Source: Blasia pusilla
Taxonomy: Eukaryota > Marchantiophyta > Marchantiopsida > Blasiales
Reading direction: 5' to 3'
Assembly (NCBI GenBank): GCA_050084515.1
Contig: CM114272.1
Coordinates: 28,210,001 to 28,274,000, forward strand
Length of the DNA: 64,000 bases
In this document: positions 26,018 through 38,724 of the stretch, piece by piece
How the letters are laid out: every line of letters begins with the position of its first letter
How positions within the stretch are numbered: position 1 is the first letter of the stretch
Notes under the pieces: generated by a model
What the model saw: the letters and a program-made list of their open reading frames with translations, nothing else
What the model was told of the DNA's origin: nothing
Databases searched by the model: none
Translations under genes and position numbers: made by a program

Positions 26018-26515
26018 CTTTTATACTTTATCTATCCGAGCTTTGCAAGTATATCCTCTCTCCATGCTACTTCTAGGGACTCCTTTAGTCTTTCTTTCTC
26101 TCTGTCTAGATGTTGCAGCCCTCAAGGTAGAAGATTACAAAGCTTCCTCTTTGAACAACAAAATACATATGCTACCAATATATAATATACATGATGCTCC
26201 TAGTGGCACATAGGCACAATTATAAAGGTACGTGAGTCGTCATCATTAGGCGTTCTCTTGCTAGAGGGAGCTGATAGTATGGTTTGGAAGGATCATGTAT
26301 GCAACTATGTACCATACCACCGCCAAAAAATTGATGGGATAGTCTTCCCAACTTGGTAGTAGTATTTACAAGCTTGTTGTGCATTTTCTGTGGATTGGCT
26401 AAAGGTGAAACGACCATGCTAGTCTATTAAAGATGTTCAAGAGGATGGAAGATTTCTTGTTGACTTAGCTCTTGCTTGTGTTCCTGGAGAAAAATAGATA
26501 TGTCCTAGATGTACA

Positions 26516-27838
26516 TAAGATATGTAGTTTTGGATCTCAATTTGCCAAAGCAAAGCGGGTAACAAGAAGGAAACTTGTGATACTAGAAGAAAAGAGTGGT
26601 TTATATGACTAGCAATAGAATAACTAAGTATGGTAAATTATTGAATAAATGACTCAAACGGAAATATGCAATTTTTAGTTCCAATTGAGTCATATTGTAC
26701 CCACTTAGAGTCATATGAAGATAATTGGATTACCATCTTAGAAATAAAAAAGTAGTTATCATTTAAAAAGAAAAAAAAATTTGTATTAATACAATTGCAT
26801 TTTAATATATTAATTATAGGGAGTCATATCTAACTTACTTGGTAGTCATATTATCCATGACTACCAACTAATTGAGTCATTCTTGGCAATGTCAATGTGA
26901 CTTGGCATTTGAAGTGCCAACGTGCCACCTCCAAGGATGACTCACCATCATCAAAATACCAGAATGACTATAGAGGTCATGGAATTTTTTTTCTAATGGT
27001 GAGTTGGCAAGCCTTTCCAATGCTTATATGGCACACTTAAATATAAAAGTTTCACGAGAGGGTAAAAGGGCAGATTTGATCCCTAGACCACTTAAACCAA
27101 ACTTTGCACACTTAAGTTTGGCATAGCATTCCGACTTGTGTTTAAATGAGAAAATTATAAATATATAAAGCTCTCCAATTTTTTTAGATCCAAGTAGGGT
27201 TTCTTATTCGCGCGCAAGAGTTTCATTTGTCTCAGACGTCCAAAATTGATCTCGTATTCCTCAAGAGAACATTGAGGTAGTTATAATGTGGATGTTCATA
27301 AGATGAAAGCACGGTAGTTAGGTGAGGAAATTGGCTTTGAAGACCGAGATGCACATTGCAGTGAGAGATTTAGAACCACACAACGAGAGAGTTAGAGTCA
27401 AGCTAGTTGTTGCTTGGAGTGTTGGTTGTTGTCTCGAATGCCTACAATCGGGAGGGAAGGGCATAATCTTATTCCCTCAGATTTCGATTGAAGCCTTTTC
27501 TTCCTACACTCAACCGTTTGTTGCAAACTCGTATCCCTGATAGTGATTGGAAGGATTTCTATTGGATTTTTCACTGTTCCTCCTACATAGTACCGCCATT
27601 CTTCAAATTAGGTTCCCACGACAATGGCAACCTTAGGTAATACCTCTCATGATAGTTGTAGTCCTTTGAAACTCCACTTGGATTTGAACCAAATGGCTTG
27701 GATGAGAGGTTTAGACAACGTAGGATACATAAACAATATAATTAGTCTTGAAGAGAAACTAATTAACACATGCGTTGAATTGTGTGCACTTAGGAGCCAC
27801 TGCAAAAATTTTCCCAGACCAAAAATAGATAGCTACTC
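26516..27838. other. No recognisable gene
   Basis: AT-rich DNA without recognisable coding or repeat structure. The short frames at 27,322-27,540 and 27,624-27,851 carry no motif that I recognise. Confidence 0.4.
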
Positions 27839-28570
27839 TGTCACGTCTTAGTTAGGCGTAGGTAGAGTTCTATTGGGTTGACGGCATAGAGGATCAGCAA
27901 GCTCTTTGGGTATAACTTCGTCCTAGGATGTCGGATGAGATTGGAAATAGGTCAATTGCATCGGGAATGCCAGTTATGGCTATTTCTCTATTTTGGTTTC
28001 GATAGTCAGGTGACTTGTTGACTGAGTCAACAGTAACCCAATAACCATTGGGATGGCTATTTTTGGGGCAAGAGCCTTCTGGCTGTTCGGAAGGGTATAA
28101 GAGAGGGAGAGATGGCTTTTCCAAGCCATCCTTCTCATGTTGAGCCTTAGGAGCACCTCTCTTGCTTGTGTGTGTAGGAACTAGGGTGCAAGCTAGGGTG
28201 CTAGTGTCCGGATTCCCTCATAGCAGAGGATGAATGTGGTTCAATATGTTGATTAGATTCAAGAGTGGAGTTTTAGGCCAAATGAGCCATTTTTACTTTG
28301 ATTTTATATGAGAAAGATATCCAGGGACAGGGGGAATTCATTGTTTGCAGGTAGGCAAGCGAGTTGCCTTGGTGTGGAGCCCCGGAAGAGGCATGTGTCA
28401 TATAGTTTGTTGTTTTATTGGTTCGGGAGGTCATGAGCGGAAGTGCTACCTGTTCTCTTAGGTTTTTCTGGTGCAAATTAACGGGGGACAACAATAGAGT
28501 AGAGTGTAGTGCAAAGTGGGGCAGCGAGTGTGGCATGGACATGTGAGAATTTCGGGAGAGAGAGAGGAGA
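27839..28570 (+). mobile_element. 5' end of a Gypsy element: L block plus start of leader
   Basis: It starts TGTCACGTCTTAG, matching the termini of the L blocks at 46,880 (minus) and 49,057. About 475 bp align to those blocks, ending near GATTTTA at about 28,310. The following leader (ATGAGAAAGAT, then TTTGCAGGTAGGCAAG) continues to match the leader of the minus-strand copy. Orientation and order fit it being the left end of the plus-strand element whose later parts lie at 33.7-34.65, 37.13-38.58 and 46.88-47.5 kb. Confidence 0.75.
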
Positions 28571-29646
28571 AGAGCAGCTTTAGGGCTTGCACTCGCCGGG
28601 GGCTGTCAAGTATAGGAGGCTAGAACTAAGTCTGGTCGTATAACTAGGTTAGCTAATGAGCATTTTAGGTCGCGAGTCGATGGATGGAGGTATGCAATTA
28701 CGAACGAATGTCGTTGGGCGAATCACGTTAGGGTCGAGTGAGAGGTAGAGTAGCCGTGCGGGGATAGCCGTTGTAGCATGGGATTGTGGGGCCAAAGTAG
28801 TCGTGAAAAAGGAAGGGTAAGTTAGAAGGGATCGTAGCCGCATAGGGCGGCGTGACGGTGAGTTGGGGCGATCCGAGGATGGAGGCAGGAGCCATAATGG
28901 CTCCTAGATAGTGGGAGGTAAAGATGGCGCCTCACGCGGAGCAAGGTCCGGGGATTTTTTTGAAACATTTGTCTGATAACTCGTATTTTAGTATACATCT
29001 CGGAATTTTTTAACAAGTAACCGGTCACGTCTGGAAAAATTAATTTAAGCCAAAAAAAAACTGGGGTTATTTTTAGCACTCGGTTCAGATCCGAAATTCA
29101 AAATGTGGGACGATTATTTTTCTGGTTGTTTTAAATTTCTGTCAGCCATTTCCCCCTTCATTCTTCGGGAGGCATAAAATTTCCGGCAGCTTTAACTTGT
29201 GCCCGTAAATTTACAAGCCTCATTCTGATAGGGGATAGGGCATGGATTTTTTCCCCGTTTCCTTGCCTCCCATCGTTGTGCACAAACACTATGGTGTGGA
29301 AGGAGTTAAGAGAACAAATTTTGTAGTTCTCATGGCCAAACTCCAAAGGAAGGATTTTTGTCCTTCACATCTATGTAATGGCCCATGCTGTTGCAAGAAA
29401 GCATCATAGCAACATGACTTGTCCCTAAGATCCCTCCTCCCTATCTCTTCTTTGCTTGATGCAAGAAAGGAAGAAAGATAGTCCCTTGGACCCCTAGTGG
29501 ACTCTATTGCATCCTTGGCATGAGTTGAACCTGGCCATGCTTCCCAACCAGTTGGGAACCAAGGATCTTGCCCCTCTACAATACTTGGAGCTCCAAAGCT
29601 CCAAAGTATTCTAGAGGGACTCTACATCCTACAAAACAAACTCACT
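28571..29646. other. Probable Gypsy leader and flank, unassigned
   Basis: No coding sequence is recognised. The first part probably continues the non-coding leader of the element beginning at 27,839; the rest precedes the hAT-like transposase remnant and may include its end. I could not find terminal inverted repeats. Confidence 0.35.
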
Positions 29647-31875
29647 TCAAGTGGACATGTCTAGGGATGGGGCATCAAACTGCATGTCAGCTTGAGAATT
29701 CATGTACCTATCAGGATTAGCATACAGGTATCTGAAATATGCAGAATTTTTCCACAAAATTACAGAGTCGGCCAACATGTCATCAAAGTCATCTACAGGT
29801 CCCTCTAGAGCAATCCTCAAAACAACATCTAGATGCTTAGTAGATAATCTATTACGTGACTTGGTCTTTAACATATTCTGAATTGAGAAAGCCCTCTCAC
29901 ATATGGCAGTGCTAACACATTGCACCCTTGCAACATTTGCTAAGACAAGCAAATTAGCAAACTTACATTGTAAAGTTGGGCTCCAACTCACCATTGCCCA
30001 TAGATCCCTGAAATTGCGATCTTTCCACTCTGTAGTAGCCATCAACTTGAAGGATTGAAATTCTTGTTTGACAGCAGCCGGGTTTATAACAGATGGTTGC
30101 AAGTTTCCCCTCAATGGTAACTCACATCCAAAATGTCCACACAAGTCTTCCAAGTCCTTACACCCCAACCGCTAACCCAACTTGTCGGGAGGGCATGTGT
30201 AAAGGGTTCAAAATTTTCATTGCACCAATCAGATTGTTATCCCTGAACCGATCTTGCAAAGCTGAACATACACTTTCAGCATATGTCTTTTGAAATAAAA
30301 GAGCAGCTTCTAGATCTCTCCCGGTGCGGTCTCTCAACATATCAATGCTATGAAACTTACTACCCCTAATTTCAGATCAGAACGTCTTAGATATCCATCA
30401 GGGTCCAAAATCATGTGGGATATGATAACTGTTTCTTCGAAAAAGTAAATGCATTCAAATCTTGACTTTCTAGGACATAATTCATGGTAATAGAAGCTAT
30501 CTCAGAACTAACAATGCTACCAATAGTGCTAACATCGACAAACTTGTACTGAAAGATTTTACTCAAGTTAGCAAGGCTAGAAAGAATATCAGCAAGAAAA
30601 TATAATTGATAGATCATTTGGAATGATCTTAGCTTGTTGTATAAATTTGAGGCATTCCCATCATCTTCAGACAAAGGAATATCCCTGAAATATGTCAATA
30701 CAGACTCCAATGAATCACACAAAGTACATACAGCTTGCCACCGGCTCAACCATATGATCTTATGATACCTCTTCATGACTCGTTAAGAGTCATTCAACTT
30801 TTCTTGAAGTGATGCTAAGTTGGCTTTCCTCTTGGAAGACCTTCTGAAAAATCCTGCTACAGCGTTCAGAATAGAATCGATTTCTATCGAAATTCCCTTA
30901 CAATGAGGTGCTCTTGCAGCTGTCAAAGCTGCAAGGTTCGTCCTATGGGCTACACAATGCACCGAAAGAAGATATGGGTTTACCTTTTGCTTCAATTGTG
31001 AAGCAACCCCGGTTTGCCTCCCAACCATCGTAGAGGCACCATCGGATCCAAATGCTACCATTTTTCAATGTTCTAGTCCTCCATCTTTGATGAACTCCAA
31101 CAGAATGTTAGTGATAGCATTTGAGCATTTGGATTCACAATGAAGCAAGCCCAGAAAACAACACTCGGCTTGACCCTCTTCAATGAAAGTTGCAAACACC
31201 ACTAAATGACCATCACGAGATATATATCAGAGATTCGTCGATCATGATCCCAAAGAAAGGAGAGGCTTGAACTCTAGCTAGAGTCTTCTTCATCAAAACT
31301 TGGCTTATGAAGAAACACATCTCACTACAACTTTTCTCATCCTGATACAAGTCTCTAGTGATAGGTGCATTCACAGCAAGCAACAACTTACATAGAGACT
31401 TGAATTTTGAAAAAGGCAAGGCCTCCTTTGCAAGAAAGTATGCAGACCTGAATAAAGTAAGCAAAGCAACCTCACATGTTCGGTTGGATGTAGCTATGGC
31501 CTTAGCCATAGACTTCTTACCTCCATGGGCGGCCCAAGAAAGTTTTATGTGTTCGTTTGACTTTGCATGATCTGTGAATGCCGATACCTTACAATTGATA
31601 GCACCATCCCTAGCAAATACACTCTTGCCTTTACCTTTCCTACAAACATTACAATGAATCCTCCCACTTTCTGGATCAAAACTTATCCAATCGTACATAG
31701 TATACCACACGTCTTTCCAAGCTACACGATTCTTCTCAGGAATCGATCCATTGCTGCCTAATGTGCTTTGGTCATCCCTCTCATCATATGATCCAGAGAG
31801 AGCTATGATGTCACGTTGTTCCTTGGGAACCTCCTTGAATAACAGTTCATTCATTGTTCTTTGGCGTTTGGCCAT
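29647..31875 (-). pseudogene. hAT-superfamily-like transposase (TTF zinc finger type), broken
   Basis: Four collinear minus-strand frames form one protein. The N-terminus (31,875-31,213) has a zinc-finger-like region (HCNVC ... HAKSNEH) and ends near FFGIMIDES. The middle (31,061-30,783) reads VAFGSDGASTMVGRQTGVA and SVHCVAHRTNLA, then 30,776-30,411. The C-terminus (30,168-29,647) has the hAT dimerisation signature STAICERAFSIQNMLKTK and RIALEGP. This layout is that of ZNF862/KIAA1586-like hAT-derived proteins (TTF finger, DUF4371, hAT C-terminal). Only a few stops and frameshifts separate the parts, so it is a fairly recent loss. It lies within the dispersed plus-strand Gypsy copy and may have inserted into it. 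No terminal repeats or 8-bp duplication were identified. Confidence 0.85.
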
Positions 31876-32879
31876 GATAACTAAAAAAATGAAGTTCTGA
31901 TATACAAGGAGTTCTAATCTCCTTCTACTAGCTTAGAAAAGCGACTCACAAGACTACCAGAGGGGAATTGAGTTTAATACAAGTAAATCAGAAGCTTCGG
32001 ACTAACACAAGGAAATGTCATCAGGAGCTTCGGACTAACACATGGAAATTTCAGAAGCTTGGAACCCAGGCCGTCAGGGCTGCGTAGCTCTTATGAGGCA
32101 TAGACCAGAGCAGCAAAAGCTACAAGATCGGATGCCGTAGGGGTTCAAGGGAAAGGTGCGGTTGAAGTGCCACACTCAAAGCTGAGTAATTGGCATTGCA
32201 AGTTCTACTTGAGAATGTGGCAGCAATGTTACGATCATGAGCACTCGGCAGCTAGATAGAGATGCATGAGCAGTTGGCGGCAAGATAGAGATGCCACGCT
32301 GTGATCGCACATCTGCAAGATAGAGACGAGAATATGCACAATGCAAGATAGTTGCCGGATGATAGTAGCCACACAATGCAAGATACACAAAGCGAAGAGC
32401 AGGAAAATGAGCGTCCCTCCAAAACCGAAGTCCCCAAACGTGAGAATGTAAAGTTGAAAGCAAGAGAATCCCGCGTGGGATAGGGACGAGAGGGACAGTG
32501 ATGTGACAAGCCGAAAGCTGCAAACGAGACTCGAGGAGAAAGCCGCAAGATAGTAGTAGCCACAATGCAAGAAAAATGAAACAAAGAGCACAAAGATGAG
32601 CGTCCCTGCAAGACAGAAGTCCCTCTACTTGAGAAAATCCTCGGCAATACAATGAAAGACAAAAGTGGCACGACCCTAGACTAAAGCAAAATGTAGACAA
32701 CAAAGACAAGCTGGATGCCCGAGTCTATGGACTCCATTGTCTAGGCTCCACGAGAGTAAGCATGCTCAACACTTCGAGCATGAGGCAAGCTCGAGAGACT
32801 CCTCAATCCGAGAAAATGAGAAAAAAAGCTTCAGCAGAGCTCGTCACCCTGAGTCCAAACTGCAGTCAAGAAATGAGGC

Positions 32880-33070
32880 GTAGAGACTCAAGTCGCACAA
32901 GAGTCGAAAATGAGGAATCGAAAATGAGGCGTCGGGACTCCGAAGTCGCACAGGAATCGAAAATGAGGAATCGAAAATGAGGCGTCGAGAATCCGAAGTC
33001 GCACAGGAATCGAAAATGAGGAATAAAAAATGAGGCGTCGAGACTCCAAAGTCGCATAGGAAACAAAAAT
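32880..33070. repeat. ~53-bp minisatellite, about 3.5 copies
   Basis: The unit contains GGCGTCGAGACTCCGAAGTC followed by GCACAGGAATCGAAAATGAG and an internal duplicate of ATCGAAAATGAGGA. Copies differ by a few substitutions and a small indel. Confidence 0.85.
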
Positions 33071-33104
33071 GAGAATGACAGAGAAGCAGAGCTTGGGCAT
33101 GGAA

Positions 33105-33232
33105 CAGCAACGCAGCAACACTTCGGAGTCACTTGGGTCCTGGGAGTCGGAAGTGCAAGGCCATGGAACAGCAACGCAACAACACTTTGGAGTCACTTGG
33201 GTCCTGGGAGTCGGAAGTGCAAGGCCACGAAT
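33105..33232. repeat. Two tandem copies of a ~68-bp unit
   Basis: The segment from AGCAACGCAGCAACACTTCG to GGAAGTGCAAGGCCA is repeated at once with only a few differences. It lies just right of the 53-bp minisatellite. Confidence 0.8.
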
Positions 33233-33699
33233 GAGGCCTGGTCTGCATGCGGTGGAGTCTCCACCCCACCGAAGGGCCATTGGACCCCCTCCAAGGCGCC
33301 GTTGGGATCCAGTGGATTCCTGCCATCCGATGGAAGATCGGATGGCAGCTGTACAAAACCTAAGTGGGCAAGCCGTCAAACACTATCTGCCTAGTTTTCC
33401 GGCAAGTAATCTTCACGTCGTCCACATTCCGTTGCCCGGAAAGATAGGGCCGGTTGAGTACCGGAGAGAGCCTCTTCAGCCTGCCAGTTTCCGTCCCAAA
33501 GTCACTGGGAATAGGTAGCTTTCCGGCATTACCTAGTCGACCCCGCCAAGTGCCGGAATCAGGTCCACTTCTGACGGAAATGCAAGTAGGAAAAGCAAGT
33601 CCTTCCCGGAAATTTCCAATTTTCACCGGCCAGGATTACTCACAACCCCGGATCTCCCCGTTCATTGATAGGGATGCGTGTTGAGTGTTACACAAGGTG

Positions 33700-34654
33700 G
33701 TGTATTTGGAAAGGCAATGATCAAAGTGTGTAGAGCGCGGCTGAGAATAAGCGGGTAGGAATTGGACAAGGTGGGTCTGGAGTACATCATAGGAGCTACA
33801 ACGTGGTTATCCAAGTACTTGGTCAAGCTGTACGTGGTTGGAGAGCCGACATGGTTAGTAGGAGATATTTTTTAGACTTGGTGTTCCTGAACGGAGATTG
33901 TGACTCACGAAAGGATTCGCTAGCCCTGAGAGCCATTGATTGAGGGTGACTCACTTGCCTCATGAATATGGTGACTAGGGGCGAGATGGGCGAGCTGCAC
34001 CAAGAGTCTGTAACCTAGTGCCAGAGGTGGAGACGTACATGCCGATGCCGACAGGTAGTCTGCATCCGCTGACGGGAGGTTCGACGTGCTACTCAAGGAG
34101 ATTGTCATGTCGTGGAGATTTTTGCACCACATTGAGGAGTCACCATGTGTTGATGTAAAGTAAATTAAAGTGATGGTGGGCACATTCAGGTTACCCATTT
34201 GAGTCCCTTTTTCCACACTTGTCTCTTGTCATTGAGGGTGCTAGTTATCGAGTAGTAGCTAGTGCTAGATGGGTGTAGCGATGGTGACGAGTGTAGACTC
34301 CTTGCATGGGTAGCATGTTTGTGGATATATAGCGGTTGTCAAGTAGGGGCCGCGTGTACGACTCGAGAGACAATGACAATAGCTTTGGTGAGCTAGTTCA
34401 AGAGGCTCATGGTGAGCTCATGTGTTGAGTGTGTGTGAGGTCAAGAGTGTCATCACGGGATTATCATTAGCGTAGATGAGGTAGTGAGGAGTGTGGGAGA
34501 TTGTTTGTGAGTCCGAGTGCTTGAGCGGGTGAGGCAGGGTTGTCATCGTGGCATTCTTCCAAGGTTCGGAAGAACAGGGTAGTGCGAGCAATGGTAGTGG
34601 AGTGAGGTATATATCGAGGGGTTTCGAGTGAGGAAACACCCCGACTCCCATCTG
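33700..34654 (+). mobile_element. Leader segment of the plus-strand Gypsy copy
   Basis: It matches, in reverse complement and with the same order, about 43,520-44,180 and beyond in the inner minus-strand copy, for example GTGGATATA with GCAATTGCCAAGTAGGG versus its counterpart, GCTCATGGTGAGCT, and ATCACGGGATT. It ends CGACTCCCATCTGG, exactly where the other copies run into gag. The gag continues at 37,128, so the gap is an insertion. Confidence 0.8.
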
Positions 34655-37127
34655 GAAAGGGAAAGACTCATTAACTGATGATATGTTGGTACTATAGCCT
34701 TCCAGAGTTTTGATGTACTATAATTTCTAATGGCATTGAATTATACTTGTTCTCATGCCTGCAGAGTGAAGTTACAACGTTCACCAAGAGGTTGGAGAGG
34801 TTTGAGAAGTTATCCGAAAGCACACAAGCTAAGGTAGTGGTTCTAAAATTTTCTTTCTCAGATCATGGAAATGGTGCAGCAAGTAAGTAACAAGGGAAAG
34901 ACCATTGCAATACCACTTGGTGATTTGGGTTTATTCCTTCTCCCGCCCCTCTCATTGAGACTTTTACCCTTGTTGATGAATGCACTCCTTTTCTTCTCCC
35001 TGAAAAAGGTGTATTGTCTCAATTTAGACCAGATTCTCTTAATGCCACCCTCCCTACTTGCCAAATTTCCTCTACATCTCCTTCTCTACAGAATTCCCTT
35101 CCTCAATCAAATGCCTCTTCAAAATGTGAACTTTCATATTTTGAGGTTCTTCTCCCTATATCTAAAACTTCACCTTTATCTGAAGTTGGTCATGTTGAAG
35201 TTGCTACTTTTACTCACGCCATGTCTTCAGATGTTGTTGCCTCAACAACATCCACAACCGCTCAATGTGATAAAACAGAGCCCTTTGTAGTCGGGACACA
35301 TGTAGGATCCACTCACATGGTGTCTTTACCTACCAATAGTATGAGCAAAACATCTACATTGTTGATAGATGGAGTTCTTGAGGACAAGGAGATCGAATAA
35401 ACTCCCCTTAAGCTAAATTGAAAGTAAAACGGAAGCCTTTTCTATTTAAGACATGAAGGAGAAAAATCAAGCGAGTCTTCAATTCTATCACTTTGTATTG
35501 AATTTCTTGGTGGTTTGAAATGCTTGTTATCTTCTACTTGTTTATATTCTCTTCAGTAAATATGGATTCTAATGAAAGCTTCATGTGACTTCGCCTTATA
35601 GAACGCTATGGATCTTTCGATTTTAAAATACTCATCCAACATTCCTTCGAATGGATGGAGCTTCAAGAAGGTGAGAAGCTCACAAAGTTGGTAGATATGT
35701 GGATGGTTGATCCGGATGATCCACCACAAAAAAATTGAAACATGCTCTCAATACTTCTCTTCTCTAGCTTGAAAGAAGTGTAAAGAAAATTCTTCCTACT
35801 TTACCATAATCTTGTAGTCGAGATGAGCATATGACGATGTAGTGACATAATTTTGAAGGCTAGTTTTTACTTTCAAGGATTGTTGTTTTGGGAGCAATCA
35901 TTGGCTAGGTTATTGCCAATGTATGCCTTACACTCGATGTAGAGATTTTTGAGGATTGTTATTACCATCTAGATGGAGATGGCATTTTGTAGACATCCTC
36001 TACTATGATTTTAATTCAATTTTGTAATGAAAAGTATTTTTATTTGGAACATTCATTATACATAGATTCCAAGATTATATGGAGATTGTTAGCAATAAAT
36101 GTTTTTAGTTTCTACTAGTTTTCTTCAATGTTTTAATCTTATGAAAAATTGGAATTCTTTCAAATTTAAAATTGAATATATTTTAACCTCTCAATTCTAG
36201 ATCTTGGTGATGAATAGGCCCTATTGTATGAGGAATATTCAATGTTTGGTTTGAAGAATTTTACAATGAGATTTCAGACTTGGGAGCTTAGATAGTGTTT
36301 TCAAGGTATTGAAGTAGGGATAATCACATCATGCAAAACTCTGAAAATGCAATGTCGTTGGAAGTGCAAGAAATGACTCCTCAAGGAGATAATGCGATAT
36401 AAAAAACCTTTTTTAGTATTTTAGAGAACTACCATTAGTGCTACCATTGAAATAAACCTAGTCTCAAACTAGAATTGAAACAACTAAATCCACTCTCATT
36501 ATCACTAAAACTAGTTATAAAAAAAATTAATACCACATTGTAAGTATGTTTCCAAGGATGATCCATATTTTATATAATAAAACTATGCCAAATCTTTAAA
36601 TCAACTAAGCTGCCACGTAGTATGGTTACATCAGCACACGTGCAAATTCAAGACTAAATCAACACTATACTTAGTGCAAAAGATACATATATGTTATTGA
36701 GAGATTATTATATTCACTAGGTTGAGTACCATAAAAAATATAACTACTACATGACCAAATAAAATCACAACAACTGTTAATTTAAAACCAAAGTTGCACT
36801 AAAGTTAGTGTTATAAATTTTCCATTACCACTTATATAAAACTAAATGTCCACGTGTAATAATTCACATGCTTGAAATTATTTACCACGTCATATACCAC
36901 ATCATAGCCGACATGGTTTAGTCCTCGTGTCAAATGATCCACGCCAGCCACAACAAAAGAAGCCACGTAGGATTGCTCATGTGGCAAGTTGTAACTAGCA
37001 GTTCAAAACAACGAGTCCTTTGACACTAGAAATTCTCTAGTTATAGACTCTAGTCATGAGTTGTAAACTATTCGTAACAACAAAACATGGTTGTAAATTC
37101 TAGTCTTTAATTACACTATTCCTTCTA
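34655..37127. mobile_element. 2.5-kb insertion of unknown type in the Gypsy leader/gag junction
   Basis: The flanks TCCCATCTG and TGGTTGAATC join into a sequence homologous to the other copies (CCCATCCGTGGCTGGATC), so this block was inserted. Possible short duplication TCTG on both sides. The content is AT-rich with one plus-strand Ser/Thr-rich frame (35,014-35,400) that has no recognisable domain. I see no inverted terminal repeats or LTRs; an Helitron-like or gene-capturing element is possible but unproven. Confidence 0.6.
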
Positions 37128-38580
37128 GTTTCTGTGGTTGAATCTTCATCACTAGACAGTGGGTTTGGTGACGAGATAGCAGACGGAGAGAGTGTCACGT
37201 GGAGGGAGATGGACGACATGGGCCACCAAGGCATGCATCGCTTCTTGGGTACGATAGCACCATAGACCTTAATGATTTCATCCAAGAGTTAGACATATGG
37301 TGCGACTTCTAGGAGATACGATCCCCTATGCGGTTCAACCCTTTCATGGCCTGGAAGGGTTTGTTCCAGCATTTAGAGGGTCCTCCGATAGATGACTACA
37401 TGGAGTTTTGATCTTTACATTCAATAGAGATCAATGTGTGGAGGATGTATTGGGCTCCGGAGCACAGAGCCGAGAGTAGCTAGTGTGGCTCCAATCTCCA
37501 CCTCGAATCAAGATAGAGGGGAGGATTATACGGAATTGAGGTTTATGTGTAGTGTGGCTGAGGTAGAGGCTGGTGCGGTGGTGACTCTGGGTGCCGCGAG
37601 AGTGACCAAGCCACTAAGAGATGGGATGGAGATAGACCCATAGGAGGGGACTGACGGGCAATAGGCCAGAGTTTCCTAGTCACTTACATTGTTAGAGGTA
37701 CTTCACACACCATCGATGGTGCCCAGACGACCAATAGTGCCCACAAGTAGGATAGTGTGTAGACGTCATGAGGAGTTGGAGAGACGACTCCTATTACGGG
37801 CTCGGGTGGAGCTATTGTCGACCACTAGGGTGAGCCAAACTACTTTGTTTTTCGCCATGGAGTTGGCGACTATGGCAATTGGACCAGCGGAGGTGTTTCG
37901 GCTAGCCCCACGTTGTGTGAGCCTGGAGAGTGACTACCTCTTGTTCAGAGTTGAGCTAGATTTTTTTCGCTTAGTTAGTCCCACACGTACAATGTACCAT
38001 CCGCACCGCGTCCTACTTGATTCGGGAGCGCAACCCTTAACGTTAGGGAAAACCATGCGTTTGGCATTGGGTTTACGAAAAGGAGACATTGAGCGTTGTC
38101 CCTTTCAGATAGAGAGCTGCATTGGGGATGAAATGCAGTACATGACTTGACAAGAGGTAGTGGTTAGACTCCAGCTAGAGCATGAGTCGGATAGTGCGAT
38201 GGTGCTCACTTGGGCGATCATGACACCAATAGAGTCGTATGATGTGTTGGAAGGGAGTATGATGTTATAACCCCTTGGTTTCATCCTTGATTTTTGGAAG
38301 AAGACGGTTTCTTATTGATCAGGGTGGCGATCAAGTAATGGACAAATGAGCCATTTACCAATGTAGTTTGCAGGGTGTAGTGATGGTCGACCAGGTGAAA
38401 ATATAGTAACCACGTTGGCAACATTCACAGGTGGTGTTAATTGACTTGGAGAGTTATAGGAGAGGAGCACCCATGCGGAAAAAATTCCCGTAGCGGATAG
38501 TCCTACGGAGAGACATGCCAGGGTGGATGTCTCTTCCCATAGTGTAGAGACCTATTTTCCGTTGTTGGGTAAGAGCATTG
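37128..38580 (+). pseudogene. Gypsy gag and protease, plus-strand non-autonomous copy
   Basis: Gag-like sequence (37,130-37,420) matches the long copy's FNPF.W.G.FQHLE..P.DDY segment. After a decayed linker, the retropepsin active-site region reads RVLLDSGAQPLTLGK (38,007-38,060), with the DSG form intact here. The copy stops at 38,580 where the minus-strand copy inserted and resumes at 46,886. The frame is broken in several places. Confidence 0.85.
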
Positions 38581-38585
38581 AGTTG
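38581..38585. repeat. Target-site duplication AGTTG, left
   Basis: AGTTG here and at 46,881-46,885 flank the inner Gypsy copy. Removing one copy and the insert restores a sequence (GAGCATTGAGTTGCATGGAG) homologous to uninterrupted family members. Confidence 0.9.
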
Positions 38586-38724
38586 GTCGTGCGCATACAC
38601 ATCACTACACAATCTACATCGCTGGTCATATCTACACACCACACAACACCAATCTTCTCCAACATACGGGTAGATCCACACACAAACAAAATATACTCAC
38701 GCATATACAAAGGGACCCTACAAC
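38586..38724 (-). repeat. S2 block of inner copy (3' terminus)
   Basis: Second copy of S, directly after L2 on the minus strand, ending GCGCACGAC at the AGTTG target duplication. It marks the true 3' end of the element. Confidence 0.85.

Larger units (their letters stand above)
31876..33690. other. Non-coding repeat-rich stretch
   Basis: Short direct repeats (around 31,990-32,060, and a segment near 32,370-32,430 echoed near 32,540-32,620) and two minisatellites, but no gene. The overlapping Ser/Leu/Cys-rich and Arg/Glu-rich frames follow the repeats and are not convincing. Confidence 0.5.

Noticed and set aside
32880-33232. CRISPR-like spaced repeats
   Set aside because: The units are contiguous minisatellites without unique spacers, in a eukaryotic genome.
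32176-33626. Overlapping Ser/Cys/Leu-rich and Arg-rich frames
   Set aside because: They trace the minisatellites and direct repeats in this stretch and show no domain.
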